This document shows, in pieces, positions 1 to 8,464 of a DNA stretch of 60,599 bases. The stretch covers positions 1 to 60,599 of the forward strand of contig CALMYE010000151.1 in the NCBI GenBank assembly GCA_937873425.1, given 5' to 3'. This stretch comes from an uncultured Sphingopyxis sp. (GTDB lineage Bacteria; Pseudomonadota; Alphaproteobacteria; Sphingomonadales; Sphingomonadaceae). Under the pieces are notes generated by a model. It did no database searches, was not told the DNA's origin, and worked only from the letters and a program-made list of their open reading frames with translations. How positions within the stretch are numbered: position 1 is the first letter of the stretch; every line of letters begins with the position of its first letter. The position numbers were made by a program, and so were the translations under genes.

Positions 1-10
1 TCGCGTGCCC

Positions 11-52
11 CTCCACCATGCTTCGCATGGTCCCCCTCCCCCAAGGGGGAGG
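11..52. repeat. Intergenic palindromic repeat, end of a longer element
   Basis: Two adjacent hairpins: ACCATG/CATGGT around a 5-nt loop (15-31), and CCTCCCCC/GGGGGAGG around AA (35-52). Similar C-rich/G-rich hairpins recur at 24.26, 45.23 and 52.45 kb. The remaining 1-183 stretch has no convincing gene; short open frames there are probably chance products of high GC. Confidence 0.6.
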
Positions 53-183
53 ATCGTCCGCGCCCACCCCGGAGCCGACATTCTCCCGGCCAGCAAAAAG
101 GGCCGCCGGGAGCTGGTGCTCCCGACGACCCTTTTGCGGCCGGCGGACCTTGGCGGCCCGCCGTCCCCCCACCCGGTCAGATC

Positions 184-681
184 TTACTGATAGTTGGCGG
201 TGACGTTGAACGTCCCCGAATAGTCGCCCGCGGTCTGGTTGGCGCCGACATTCAGCGTACCGCCGACCTGGAAGCTGCCGCCGGTCGCGCTCAGCGTGAC
301 GTTGGTGGCCGAATAGCTCAGCGACGAGGTCATCGTGCCGCCGAGCGAGCCGTTGAGCGTGACGCTCGAATCGCCGCCGACCACGACCACCGCGCCGCTG
401 GTGCCGGCGATGTTGAAATTCGCCGCCGTCGTCGTGCCGGTGCAGGTCAGCCCCGAACCGCAGGTCGCGGCGCCCGAGGTCGACACCGCGACGGTTGAGG
501 CGGTCGCGCCGCTGATGATCGTCGCGAACTGCAGGTCGCTGGTGTTGGTGAGCGTGATCTGGCGCAGGATCTTCGCCTTGGCCGTGCCCGTCGCCGACGC
601 CGCATGCGCCGCCGGGGCGTTCATGGCGAGGGCAGCAATCGCGGCGCCCAGGAGGGCGCGCTTCATTCCGATGGTGCGCAT
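184..681 (-). CDS. DUF4402 family secreted protein
   Basis: 165 residues. An N-terminal signal peptide ends near AHA-AS (about residue 27). The mature part is rich in Ser, Thr, Gly and Ala with alternating beta-strand character, ending in a GDYSGTFNVTANYQ-type tail typical of DUF4402 proteins, which resemble pilus or surface subunits. I chose the ATG at 681 because AAGGGA sits 9 bases upstream; the frame is open further upstream (to 756) but those residues precede the signal peptide. Monocistronic, downstream of parB on the same strand. Export to the periplasm or surface is inferred; the function is unknown. Confidence 0.75.
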   Translation of the reverse strand: MRTIGMKRALLGAAIAALAMNAPAAHAASATGTAKAKILRQITLTNTSDLQFATIISGATASTVAVSTSGAATCGSGLTCTGTTTAANFNIAGTSGAVVVVGGDSSVTLNGSLGGTMTSSLSYSATNVTLSATGGSFQVGGTLNVGANQTAGDYSGTFNVTANYQ

Positions 682-1035
682 ATGATTTGGTCCCTTGGTC
701 AGTCGATGTGCGAAGGGAAATCCCACTCCGTTCGCTGCGGTCCTTCTAGCCGCCACTCGTTCAGCCTTTGCCCAACGATCATGGTAAACGGCGCATTAGG
801 GATTGGCCCGAATTTCCCGTGGAAAGCAGTCGAAATCAGGGCTTGGTGCATATGCAGCGACGATGCGGGGACCGTCTTTCCTCCGTTAACGACCCGGAGC
901 GGCACAGATTAAGCCGCGAAGGGCGCGGCGATTCGACCGCGAATCGCGCGAACAGGAAATGCGCCCGCACAATGTGCTTCGGCGAAGGCAGGGGCGGTGG
1001 GGATATAGGTTTGGAATCGGTTCGATTGCCCCTTT

Positions 1036-1113
1036 CCGTCACCCCGGACTTGATCCGGGGTCCCGCTCTGCACCGTCCGAAAGCGGGACCCCGGATCAAG
1101 TCCGGGGTGACGG
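1036..1113. repeat. Perfect 32-bp inverted repeat downstream of parB
   Basis: Arms 1036-1067 and 1082-1113 are exact reverse complements around a 14-nt loop; the core reads CACCCCGGACTTGATCCGGG. It belongs to a dispersed sphingomonad-type intergenic repeat class. Sitting 48 bp past the parB stop, it could act as a terminator, but no T-run follows. The rest of 682-1161 holds the upstream region of the DUF4402 gene and no gene I can support. Confidence 0.75.
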
Positions 1114-1161
1114 TGAAGGGAAAGTCACGCCCCGCTTTTCAAACTGCGTCATCGCCCGCGC

Positions 1162-2118
1162 TCAGATCGCCTCGCCGCTCAGCCGCTGGCAAATCATGTC
1201 GAGCTGGTCGAGCGACGCGAATTTCAGCGTCAGCGCGCCCTTGCCCCCGCCGGCATAGTGAATCGCGACGCCGATCCCCAGCAGCTCGGACAGATGGCGT
1301 TCGACCGCGACGATGTCGGGATCGCGCCCGACGCCGTCCATGCTCTTATATTCGAGCGGCGGCTGCTTGCCGCGCTTCTCCGCGCGCACCAGCGCCTCGA
1401 CCGCGCGCACCGACAGCCCGTCCCTCACCACCTTGCGTGCGAGCGCCTCGGCCCCCTCGGCGCCGATCAGCGCGCGCGCATGGCCCATCGACAGCGACCC
1501 GTCGCCGACCAGCGCCTGCACCGCTTGCGGAAGGTCGAGCAGGCGCATCAGGTTCGCGACATGGCTGCGCGACTTGCCGACCAGCTTCGCCAGCGCCTCC
1601 TGGCTGTGGCCGAAATCGTCGATCAGCCGGCGATAGGCGCCCGCCTCCTCGATCGCATTCAGATCCTGCCGCTGGATATTCTCGACCAGCGCGATCTCAT
1701 AGGTGGCGGCGTCGTCCAGCGCCCGCACCAGCGCCGGAATCCGGTGCAGCCCGGCGCGCTGCGCCGCGCGCCAGCGCCGCTCGCCCGCGACGAGCTGATA
1801 GCCCTCGCCATCGGGCGCCGAGCGCACGATGATCGGCTGGAGTAGGCCCCTTGCGGCGATCGAATCGGCGAGCTCGGCGATCGCGCCCTCGTCGAAATGG
1901 CGCCGCGGCTGGCCGGGCAGCGGACGGATCGACCCGACCGCCACATGCTGCACCGCATCGCCGGCCGCCGGGTCCGCCGCCTTCGCCGCCGCGCCCGGTG
2001 CCGCCAGCACCGGCGCCTCGACCGCCGCGTCGCCGAACAGCGCATTCAGCCCGCGCCCCAGCCCCGACGGCCGCTTGCGCGCCGGAGCCGAAGGATTTTC
2101 TTTTTCTGTTTCAGACAT
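1162..2118 (-). CDS. parB: Chromosome-partitioning protein ParB
   Basis: 318 residues. ParB is the CTP-dependent DNA clamp that loads at parS and helps segregate the origin. Visible: N-terminal LGRGLNALFGD box (about residues 20-30) that contacts ParA; ParB/Srx domain from about 60 with the CTP-binding GERRWRAAQ motif (112-120) and ENIQRQDLN (146-154); a helix-turn-helix around LVGKSRSHVANLMRLL (179-194); a C-terminal dimer domain. The ATG directly abuts the parA TAA stop, so parA-parB are co-transcribed and translationally coupled. Matching parS sites lie at 2974, 5044 and 6044. Confidence 0.97.
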   Translation of the reverse strand: MSETEKENPSAPARKRPSGLGRGLNALFGDAAVEAPVLAAPGAAAKAADPAAGDAVQHVAVGSIRPLPGQPRRHFDEGAIAELADSIAARGLLQPIIVRSAPDGEGYQLVAGERRWRAAQRAGLHRIPALVRALDDAATYEIALVENIQRQDLNAIEEAGAYRRLIDDFGHSQEALAKLVGKSRSHVANLMRLLDLPQAVQALVGDGSLSMGHARALIGAEGAEALARKVVRDGLSVRAVEALVRAEKRGKQPPLEYKSMDGVGRDPDIVAVERHLSELLGIGVAIHYAGGGKGALTLKFASLDQLDMICQRLSGEAI

Positions 2119-2901
2119 TTAAGCAGCCTTGCGAATGCCGGGCAGGCGGTCGATCAATTCGCGCGCCAGCGCGATATAGGCCGCCGACCCGGCGCAGCGA
2201 TGATCATAGATCAGCGCCGGTAATCCGTGGCTCGGCGCCTCCGACAGGCGCACGTTGCGCGGGATCACCGTCTGGAAGACGATCGGCCCCAGCACCTCGC
2301 GCACATCGTCGGACACCTGGTCGGTCAGCCGGTTGCGCCGGTCGAACATCGTCAGCGCGACGCCAAGGATCGACAATTTCTCGTTGAAGCGCCCGCGCAC
2401 CCGCTCGACCGTGGTGAGCAGCTGGCTGAGCCCCTCGAGCGCGAAGAATTCGCACTGCAGCGGCACGATCAGCGATTCGGCGGCGATCAGCGCGTTGAGC
2501 GTCAGCATCCCCAGCGACGGCGGACAGTCGATCAGGCAGATGTCCCACTGCCCCGCCTCGGCGCTTTCGAGCGCCTGGCGCAGGCGGTGCAGCCGGTCGC
2601 CATATTCGATCAGCTCGATCTCGGCGCCCGACAGATCGACCGTCGCGGGGACGATGTCGAGCCGCGGCACGGCGGTCGGGATCGCGCATTCGGCCAGCGT
2701 CGCATCGCCGCGCAGCAGCTCGTAGCTCGAGCATTCGCGCTGCGCCTGGCCGATGCCGAGCCCGGTCGAGGCATTGCCTTGCGGATCGAGATCGACGATC
2801 AGCGTCCGCCACCCCGTCGCCGCGAGCGCGGTCGCCAGATTGATCGCGGTCGTCGTCTTGCCGACCCCGCCCTTCTGGTTCGCCACGGCGATACGGATCA
2901 T
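2119..2901 (-). CDS. parA: Chromosome-partitioning ATPase ParA
   Basis: 260 residues. ParA/Soj-type deviant Walker ATPase that, with ParB, moves the origin region. The protein starts MIRIAVANQKGGVGKTT, placing the deviant Walker A motif (KGGVGKTT) at residues 10-17; a DLDPQGNAS Walker A' box and an LIDCPPSLG Walker B follow. The open frame continues upstream, but the ATG at 2901 gives the canonical N-terminus, has GAGGGA upstream, and overlaps the rsmG stop by four bases (ATGA). Operon rsmG-parA-parB. Confidence 0.97.
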   Translation of the reverse strand: MIRIAVANQKGGVGKTTTAINLATALAATGWRTLIVDLDPQGNASTGLGIGQAQRECSSYELLRGDATLAECAIPTAVPRLDIVPATVDLSGAEIELIEYGDRLHRLRQALESAEAGQWDICLIDCPPSLGMLTLNALIAAESLIVPLQCEFFALEGLSQLLTTVERVRGRFNEKLSILGVALTMFDRRNRLTDQVSDDVREVLGPIVFQTVIPRNVRLSEAPSHGLPALIYDHRCAGSAAYIALARELIDRLPGIRKAA

Positions 2902-3557
2902 GCTTTCCCTCGCTTTTTCGGCGCGATGCGCCCCCGGCCGACCAATATCCGGCTTTCGCCATCGGTGCGGCTCTGTTCCACGTGGAACATTCTCTGCCAC
3001 GCCGGCGGCAACAGCGCCAGTTCCTTAACCGCGTTTCGCCCCTTTGGCAGCAGCCAGCGCGTCGATTCGGTGGAAAAACGCGCGGACAAGTCGATGAGCT
3101 TGTCGAGCGGCGCAAAGGCACGGGCGCTGATCGTCCCCGCAGCGCGCGTTTCGACGCGTTCGAGCGGGCTTTCGGCCACCTCGACATGGCCCAGCCCCAG
3201 TTCGCCCGCAACGCCGCGCAGAAACTCGCAACGCCGCTTGCGCGACTCGACGAGCAGCATCGGCCGCTCCGACAGGATCGCCACCACCAGCCCCGGCAGC
3301 CCCGGCCCGCTCCCCAGGTCGACCCAAAGCCCCTCGCCGTCCGCATCAAGCGCCAGCAGTTGCGCGCTATCGGCGATATGCCGCACCCACAGGGTCGGGA
3401 TCGTCGACGCCGCGATCAGATTCTGCCGCTCATTCTCGGCCATGAGCATCGCGGCGAAGCGTTCAAGCCGCACCCATTGCTCCGGCGTGGGCGCAAAAAC
3501 CTCCGCCAGCCACGCCCGCGCACCCTCCTCACTGTCTAGCACGCCATTTTTCGCCAT
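2898..3557 (-). CDS. rsmG: 16S rRNA (guanine-527-N7) methyltransferase RsmG
   Basis: 219 residues from the chosen start. RsmG (GidB) methylates N7 of G527 in 16S rRNA with S-adenosylmethionine. The SAM-binding VDLGSGPGLPGL loop lies at about 79-90, and LLPKGRNAVKEL near 169-180. An ATG at 3572 is also possible, but it lies inside an intergenic repeat (CCCGCGCAAGCGGG), whereas the ATG at 3557 has GAGG 6 bases upstream. The last 30 residues contain MFHVEQ, encoded by a parS palindrome. Overlaps parA by ATGA. Confidence 0.93.
   Translation of the reverse strand: MAKNGVLDSEEGARAWLAEVFAPTPEQWVRLERFAAMLMAENERQNLIAASTIPTLWVRHIADSAQLLALDADGEGLWVDLGSGPGLPGLVVAILSERPMLLVESRKRRCEFLRGVAGELGLGHVEVAESPLERVETRAAGTISARAFAPLDKLIDLSARFSTESTRWLLPKGRNAVKELALLPPAWQRMFHVEQSRTDGESRILVGRGRIAPKKRGKA
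2974..2989. promoter_or_regulatory. parS: parS centromere site 1 (inside rsmG)
   Basis: Exact 16-bp palindrome TGTTCCACGTGGAACA, matching the parS consensus (TGTTNCACGTGNAACA class). It lies in the rsmG 3' coding region, 73 bp upstream of the parA start. ParB, encoded next door, is the expected ligand. Confidence 0.92.
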
Positions 3558-3606
3558 CGAAAACCTCGTCATCCCCGCGCAAGCGGGAATCCCGCTTTTT
3601 CCTTTA

Positions 3607-3678
3607 TCTCTTCGCGCCTTTGCGCCCTTTGCGCGAGATTTTCAAAGCCTCACGCAAAGGCGCAAAGGCGCGAAGAGA
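3607..3678. repeat. Palindromic repeat family B (cgcaaagg type), copy 1
   Basis: Near-perfect inverted repeat: left arm 3607-3636 (reads CTTCGCGCCTTTGCGCC...), right arm 3650-3678 (CGCAAAGGCGCAAAGGCGCG...). The arms are built from tandem CGCAAAGG units. A second copy is at 5814-5883. With the family C copy it fills the 323-bp rsmG-mnmG gap, in which I see no gene. Confidence 0.8.
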
Positions 3679-3708
3679 AAGCCTGCCAGCCATCGTATCC
3701 CCATATTA

Positions 3709-3855
3709 TCTCACACAAAGACACAAAGATGTTGCGCTCCATGGCGCTGGATGTGCCAAGCCCACTGCCATGCGCATAGGACGAAAGGCGCTTCGCGCAA
3801 CAATCTGCGCGGCCGCCGCAAATTCACGCTGCCGTCTTCGTGTCTTCGTGTGAGA
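3709..3855. repeat. Palindromic repeat family C (acacaaag type), copy 1
   Basis: Inverted arms at 3709-3730 (TCTCACACAAAGACACAAAG + AT) and about 3835-3855 (TCTTCGTGTCTTCGTGTGAGA) with a long, about 104-nt, non-conserved middle. The arms are imperfect here and perfect in the second copy at 5937-6007. It lies just past the mnmG stop and may serve as a transcript end. Confidence 0.75.
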
Positions 3856-3880
3856 CTTTTCCGGCGCTCTGCCGGAAATC

Positions 3881-5752
3881 TCAAGCCGCCCGTCGCTTGC
3901 TGTGCACCAGGATCGCGGTGAGCGCCGCCGGGGTCACGCCGTCGATGCGCCCCGCCTGCCCCAGCGTCTCGGGCCGCGCCCTCGTCAATCGCTCGACCAT
4001 CTCGCGCGACAGCCCGCCTATGGCGCCATAGTCCAGCGCCGGGTCGAGCAATATGGCCTCGTTCGCCGCGAGCGAGCGTAGCTCGGCCTCCTGCCGCGCG
4101 ATATAGGGCGCATAATGGGCATCCTCGGCCAGTTCGGACAGGATCGCTTGGTCGATCTCGGCCAGTTCGGGCGCGAGCTGCGCCAGCGTCGCCATCGTCA
4201 CATCGGGAAAGCGCAGCAGGTCGATCCGCCGCCGCGCCGCGCCGTCGCCCGGCAGCGCCAGACCGACCGCCGCATAATCGGCCGTCGTCACCGGCGCCTC
4301 GAGCAATGCCGCCGCCCGCGCCCGCTCGGCCATCTGCGCCGCGAACAGCGCCGCGGTCGCCGGCCGCACCAGCCCCAGCGCGATACCCTTCGGCGTCAGC
4401 CGCGTCGCCGCATTGTCGGCGCGCATTCGCAGCCGATATTCGGCGCGCGCGGTGAGCATGCGGTACGGTTCGGTCACCCCCTGCAGCACCAGATCGTCGA
4501 CCATCACCCCGATATAGGATTCGGACCGGTCGAGGATCAGCGGCTCGCGCCCCTGCACGGCGAGCGCCGCATTGGCCCCTGCGACCAGTCCCTGCGCCGC
4601 CGCCTCTTCATAGCCGGTGGTGCCGTTGATCTGCCCCGCGCACCACAGCCCGTTGATCGCGCGCACCTGCAACGTCCGGTCGAGCGCGCGCGGGTCGATA
4701 TGGTCATATTCGACCGCATAGCCCGGCACGATCATCTCGACGCGTTCCAGCCCCTCCATCGTGCGGAGCATGGCAAGCTGCACATCGGCGGGGAGCGAGG
4801 TCGAGATGCCGTTCGGATAGACGAGATGGGTGTCGAGCCCCTCGGGCTCCAGAAATATCTGATGCCCGTCGCGGTCGGCAAAACGGTGGATCTTGTCCTC
4901 GATCGACGGGCAGTAACGCGGCCCCGCCGCCCCGATCGCCCCGGTGAACAAAGGCGAGCGGTGGAGATTGTCGGCGATGATCCGGTGCGATCCGGCGTTG
5001 GTGCGCGTGATCGCGCAGAAAATCTGCGGCACGGTGCGCGCGCTGTTCCACGTGGAACAGGTCCAGTTCGCGCCCCCGGCGCTGTCCGACGGCTGTTCCT
5101 CCAGCCGCCCCCAGTCGATCGTCCGCCCGTCGAGCCGCGGCGGCGTCCCGGTCTTGAGCCGTGCCATCGGAAGATTTGCGCCGCGCAACTGCTCGGCCAG
5201 CCGATGCGCGCCGGCCTCGCCGATACGCCCGCCTTCCATCCTTTCCTCGCCGCGGAACATCCGTCCGCCGAGAAAGGTGCCGGTCGCGAGCACGACCGCG
5301 CCCGCCTTGAGTTTCGCGCCGTCGCCCAGTTCCAGCCCTTCGACGCGCGAACCGTCATCCGACAGGATCAGCGCCGCCGCCTCGCCCGCAACGACGGTGA
5401 TGCCCGCTTCGGCCGCAAGCAGCTCCTGAATCGCCCGACGATAAAGTTTGCGGTCGGCCTGGATGCGCGGCCCCTGCACCGCCGCGCCCTTCGACGCGTT
5501 GAGCATCCGGTAATGGATCGCCGCGCTGTCCGCCGCGCGCGCCATCCAGCCGTCGAGCGCATCGACCTCGCGCATCAGATGCCCTTTGCCGAGCCCTCCG
5601 ATCGCCGGGTTGCACGACATGGTCCCGATCAGCGCGGGATCGAAGCTGACCAGCGCGACACGCGCGCCGAGCCGCACCGCGGCCGCCGCCGCCTCGGTCC
5701 CGGCATGCCCACCGCCGACGACGATGACATCGAAAACTGCTTCATTCTGCAT
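3881..5752 (-). CDS. mnmG: tRNA U34 carboxymethylaminomethyl modification enzyme MnmG
   Basis: 623 residues, normal family length. MnmG (GidA) is the FAD/NADH partner of MnmE in installing the 5-(carboxymethyl)aminomethyl group on U34 of certain tRNAs. Visible: FAD-binding [10 protein letters not shown] near residue 13, [14 protein letters not shown], the signature [12 protein letters not shown], and [15 protein letters not shown] parS palindrome falls in frame and encodes CSTWN in the middle of the protein. Transcribed alone, flanked on both sides by palindromic repeats; mnmE lies upstream on the same strand. Confidence 0.97.
   Translation of the reverse strand: MQNEAVFDVIVVGGGHAGTEAAAAAVRLGARVALVSFDPALIGTMSCNPAIGGLGKGHLMREVDALDGWMARAADSAAIHYRMLNASKGAAVQGPRIQADRKLYRRAIQELLAAEAGITVVAGEAAALILSDDGSRVEGLELGDGAKLKAGAVVLATGTFLGGRMFRGEERMEGGRIGEAGAHRLAEQLRGANLPMARLKTGTPPRLDGRTIDWGRLEEQPSDSAGGANWTCSTWNSARTVPQIFCAITRTNAGSHRIIADNLHRSPLFTGAIGAAGPRYCPSIEDKIHRFADRDGHQIFLEPEGLDTHLVYPNGISTSLPADVQLAMLRTMEGLERVEMIVPGYAVEYDHIDPRALDRTLQVRAINGLWCAGQINGTTGYEEAAAQGLVAGANAALAVQGREPLILDRSESYIGVMVDDLVLQGVTEPYRMLTARAEYRLRMRADNAATRLTPKGIALGLVRPATAALFAAQMAERARAAALLEAPVTTADYAAVGLALPGDGAARRRIDLLRFPDVTMATLAQLAPELAEIDQAILSELAEDAHYAPYIARQEAELRSLAANEAILLDPALDYGAIGGLSREMVERLTRARPETLGQAGRIDGVTPAALTAILVHSKRRAA
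5044..5059. promoter_or_regulatory. parS: parS centromere site 2 (inside mnmG)
   Basis: Exact 16-bp palindrome TGTTCCACGTGGAACA, identical to sites 1 and 3, within mnmG coding sequence. Here it is read as Cys-Ser-Thr-Trp-Asn, a different reading frame from the copy in rsmG, so the DNA sequence itself seems to be what is conserved. Confidence 0.92.
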
Positions 5753-5813
5753 GATTGCGGCGGCGCATAGCGCAAAGCCGGCCCGAAATCCATCCGGCGC
5801 GCAGCGCCAATTA

Positions 5814-5883
5814 TCTCACGCAAAGGCGCAAAGGCGCGAAGAAGAAAGGGCCCCTCTTTGCGCCTTTGCGCCTTTGCGTGAGA
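5814..5883. repeat. Palindromic repeat family B, copy 2
   Basis: Inverted repeat with arms TCTCACGCAAAGGCGCAAAG... (5814-5841) and ...CGCCTTTGCGCCTTTGCGTG (about 5852-5883). Same CGCAAAGG units as 3607-3678. Lies 62 bp upstream of the mnmG start codon. Confidence 0.8.
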
Positions 5884-5936
5884 CTTTCGATCGACCGGCG
5901 CCGATGCGCGCACCGACGGCAAGGCCACTCAGAATT

Positions 5937-6007
5937 TCTCACACAAAGACACAAAGATGGCGCGCGCCGCCGCAATCGAACGCACCATCTTTGTGTCTTT
6001 GTGTGAG
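5937..6007. repeat. Palindromic repeat family C, copy 2
   Basis: Perfect 23-bp arms (5938-5960 and 5985-6007; CTCACACAAAGACACAAAG core) around a 24-nt loop. Matches the termini at 3709-3855 but with a shorter middle. Lies between mnmE and mnmG; no gene is visible in 5753-6059. Confidence 0.85.
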
Positions 6008-6043
6008 TAAAAAAGGGGCTTCGCCCACGTTCGCTGCCAGGGC

Positions 6044-6059
6044 TGTTCCACGTGGAACA
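6044..6059. promoter_or_regulatory. parS: parS centromere site 3 (abutting mnmE stop)
   Basis: Exact palindrome TGTTCCACGTGGAACA ending one base before the mnmE stop codon (6060-6062). It is intergenic, unlike the other two sites, and exactly 1000 bp from site 2. Confidence 0.92.
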
Positions 6060-7391
6060 TCATTTCCCGATGCAAAATCGTCCAAACAGCGCGTCAAGCA
6101 TATCCTCCACCCCCGCGCGCCCCGTGATGCGGTCGAGCGCACTGCTCGCCAGCCGCAGCCGTTCCGCGATAAGGATCAAATCGCCCGCCTCGCGCGCGCC
6201 CGCTTCGATCGCAAGCCAGTCCTTCGCCTCGGCGAGCGCGTCGCGCTGGCGGCGGCGCAGCGCCGCTTCGCCCTCGCGCGGCAGCAGCGTGCGCGCCATC
6301 TCGACGATCATATGGTGGAGCCGGTCCATCCCCTCGCCGGTCGCCGCCGACAGGATCAGATCGCAGCGCGCCGCCTCGGCCTCCGCCGCCGCATCGCCGC
6401 GCCAGCGGTCGGCCTGCGCCGCGATCAGGATCGTGCGCGGGTGCGCGGGCGCCTCGCGCGGCGGCCCGAGCCACAGCAAGATGTCGGCCACCTCGACCGC
6501 CGCTTTCGCGCGATCAATACCGATTGCTTCGATCGCGTCGCCACTTTCGGCGCGCAATCCTGCCGTGTCCGAAAAGCGCATCGCGATGCCGTCGAGCGCC
6601 AATGCGGTTTCGATCACGTCGCGCGTCGTCCCCGCCACTGGTGAAACGATCGCCAGCTCTCGCTTGGCTAACGCATTGATAAGAGTAGATTTACCAGCGT
6701 TCGGCGGCCCCGCGATGACCACCGACAGCCCGTCGGCAATCACCTCCGCCGCCGGCCGCGCCAGCCACTCGCCCAGCGCATCCGCCAGCAAGGCCATGCC
6801 CGCCACCGCGCGCTGCGCGACAGTTTCGCCAATTTCCACATCGCCCTCGTCGGCGAAATTGAGCTCAGCCTCGACCCCCGCCATCAGCGCGAGCAGCCGC
6901 TCCTGCCACCCCGCCACCGCGCGCGACACATGCCCGCTCGCATGGCCCAGCGCCTGCACCCGCTGGCTCTCGGTCTCCGCGGCGAGCAGGTCGGCGAGCC
7001 CCTCGGCCTCGGCGAGATCGATCCGCCCGTTCAGGAAGGCGCGCCGCGTGAACTCGCCCGCCTCGGCGCGCCGCAGTCGGGGCAGCGCCGCCAGCGCCTC
7101 CTCGACCGCCGCGACCACCGCGCGGCCGCCGTGCAGATGCAGTTCGGCCAGATCCTCGCCCGTCGCGGTCGCCGGCCCCGGAAACCACAGGACCAGCGCC
7201 CGGTCGAGCGGCGCACCATCCGCATCCGTCAACTCCGCCAGCGACGCCCGGCGTGCCTCGGGCAGCCGTCCCGCCAGCGCCTTCAGCGCATCGCGCGCGC
7301 GCGGCCCGCTGACGCGCACGACGGCGATCGCCGCCGGCGGCATGCCGCTCGACAGCGCGAAGATGGTGTCGCTCGCGCTTTCGTCGTTCAG
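6060..7391 (-). CDS. mnmE: tRNA modification GTPase MnmE, probable CTG start
   Basis: 443 residues with the chosen start. MnmE is the GTPase partner of MnmG in U34 tRNA modification. Visible: N-terminal folate-binding domain beginning [10 protein letters not shown]1 loop GPPNAGKST, a SPVAGTTRD switch, DTAG, and the invariant C-terminal CIGK. The first ATG in frame (7343) would delete the conserved DTIFALSSG strand; upstream there is no ATG, GTG or TTG before the DUF6489 stop, but a CTG at 7391 overlaps that stop as CTGA. I infer CTG initiation coupled to DUF6489. Annotators that disallow CTG would give 6060-7343. Confidence 0.88.
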   Translation of the reverse strand: MNDESASDTIFALSSGMPPAAIAVVRVSGPRARDALKALAGRLPEARRASLAELTDADGAPLDRALVLWFPGPATATGEDLAELHLHGGRAVVAAVEEALAALPRLRRAEAGEFTRRAFLNGRIDLAEAEGLADLLAAETESQRVQALGHASGHVSRAVAGWQERLLALMAGVEAELNFADEGDVEIGETVAQRAVAGMALLADALGEWLARPAAEVIADGLSVVIAGPPNAGKSTLINALAKRELAIVSPVAGTTRDVIETALALDGIAMRFSDTAGLRAESGDAIEAIGIDRAKAAVEVADILLWLGPPREAPAHPRTILIAAQADRWRGDAAAEAEAARCDLILSAATGEGMDRLHHMIVEMARTLLPREGEAALRRRQRDALAEAKDWLAIEAGAREAGDLILIAERLRLASSALDRITGRAGVEDMLDALFGRFCIGK

Positions 7392-7672
7392 CTCTTGCGT
7401 CCCCGCGCCGGCTTGTCGTCATCGGCGTTCGTATTGCCGCCCATGAAGCCGCCGCCGAACTGGCCGAGCAGCGACTGGACCAGCCCCAGCCCGCTTTCGC
7501 CCATCGGCACCCAGCTCTTGACCATCGTCTGCACCATGTCGGGGGTGATGCCCTTGGCCATCAGTTCCTTGACGCGGTCGAGATAGATGGCGTGCAGCGG
7601 CTCCAGGTCGGGCAGGCCGAACAGCCGCCGCGCTTCCTCGGGCGTGCAATCCACCTCGATATTGATCTTCAT
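7388..7672 (-). CDS. DUF6489 family small protein
   Basis: 94 residues, starting MKINIEVDCTPEEARRLFGL, a signature of an alphaproteobacterial small-protein family with no known function. The N-terminus is a predicted beta/alpha segment; the C-terminus is Gly- then charge-rich ([19 protein letters not shown]). The start at 7672 has GGAG 9 bases upstream. The frame remains open far upstream, but that stretch is antisense to the hydrolase gene. The stop overlaps the presumed mnmE start, suggesting a two-gene operon. Confidence 0.85.
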   Translation of the reverse strand: MKINIEVDCTPEEARRLFGLPDLEPLHAIYLDRVKELMAKGITPDMVQTMVKSWVPMGESGLGLVQSLLGQFGGGFMGGNTNADDDKPARGRKS

Positions 7673-7696
7673 CGCCTGTCTCCGCCCCTTACCCGC

Positions 7697-7725
7697 TTGA
7701 GCCATGCTCCCGCGCCCGCTAGCTT
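7697..7725 (+). promoter_or_regulatory. Putative housekeeping promoter of the hydrolase operon
   Basis: TTGAGC (7697-7702), 17-bp spacer, TAGCTT (7720-7725), 40 bp before the start codon. Fits the TTG-N17-TA architecture seen upstream of several other genes in this window. Confidence 0.45.
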
Positions 7726-7765
7726 CGCGCTTTCCCCCCTGTTTGGCAAGTGTCAGGAGAAGCCG

Positions 7766-8464
7766 ATGTCCCCGACCAACACCGTGATTCCCGCGCTCGA
7801 CGGCGAAGGCGAGATTCCCGCCTATGTCGCGCGCCCCGACGCCGATTCGCCGCGCGCGATCATCGTGATTCCCGAAATCTTCGGGGTGAACGCGGGCATC
7901 CGCAAGAAATGCGACGACTGGGCGGCCGAGGGCTATCTGGCCATCGCGCCCGACATCTTCTGGCGCTTTGCGCCGGGCGTCGAACTCAATCCGGATGTCG
8001 AGGCCGAACTGCAGACCGCCTTCGGCTATTTCGGCCAATATGACGCCGACGACGGGGTGAAGGATATCGAGGCGGCGATCCGCTGGGCGCACGGGCAGGG
8101 CGCGGACAAGGTCGGCGCGGTCGGCTTCTGCCTCGGCGGCCGGCTCGCCTATATGACCGCGGCGCGCACCGACATCGACGCGTCGGTGGGCTATTATGGC
8201 GTGATGATCGACCAGATGCTGAACGAAAGCCATGCGATCGCGCATCCGCTGATGCTGCACATCCCGACCGAGGATCATCTGGTCGACCACGCGGCGCAAA
8301 AGGTCATCCACGAAGGCCTCGACCCGCATCCGAAGGTGACGATCCACGACTATCAGGGACTCGACCACGGTTTTGCGGCGGCGATGGGCAATCGCCGCAA
8401 CGAGGACGGCGCCCAGCTTGCCGACGGACGCACGCGCAGCTTCTTTGCCGAGCATCTCGCATGA
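7766..8464 (+). CDS. Dienelactone hydrolase family protein
   Basis: 232 residues, alpha/beta-hydrolase of the dienelactone hydrolase family, probably cytoplasmic. The catalytic triad is visible: Cys122 in GFCLGGR, Asp170 in PTEDH, His201 in LDHGF; EIFGVN near residue 37 is also typical. Start at 7766 has AGGAGA 5 bases upstream. The substrate is not evident; carboxymethylenebutenolidase activity is only the family default. Overlaps the next gene by ATGA. Confidence 0.88.
   Translation: MSPTNTVIPALDGEGEIPAYVARPDADSPRAIIVIPEIFGVNAGIRKKCDDWAAEGYLAIAPDIFWRFAPGVELNPDVEAELQTAFGYFGQYDADDGVKDIEAAIRWAHGQGADKVGAVGFCLGGRLAYMTAARTDIDASVGYYGVMIDQMLNESHAIAHPLMLHIPTEDHLVDHAAQKVIHEGLDPHPKVTIHDYQGLDHGFAAAMGNRRNEDGAQLADGRTRSFFAEHLA

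Noticed and set aside
2227-3921. Long plus-strand open frame opposite parA and rsmG
   Set aside because: Low-complexity composition and no recognisable family; explained by genes on the other strand.
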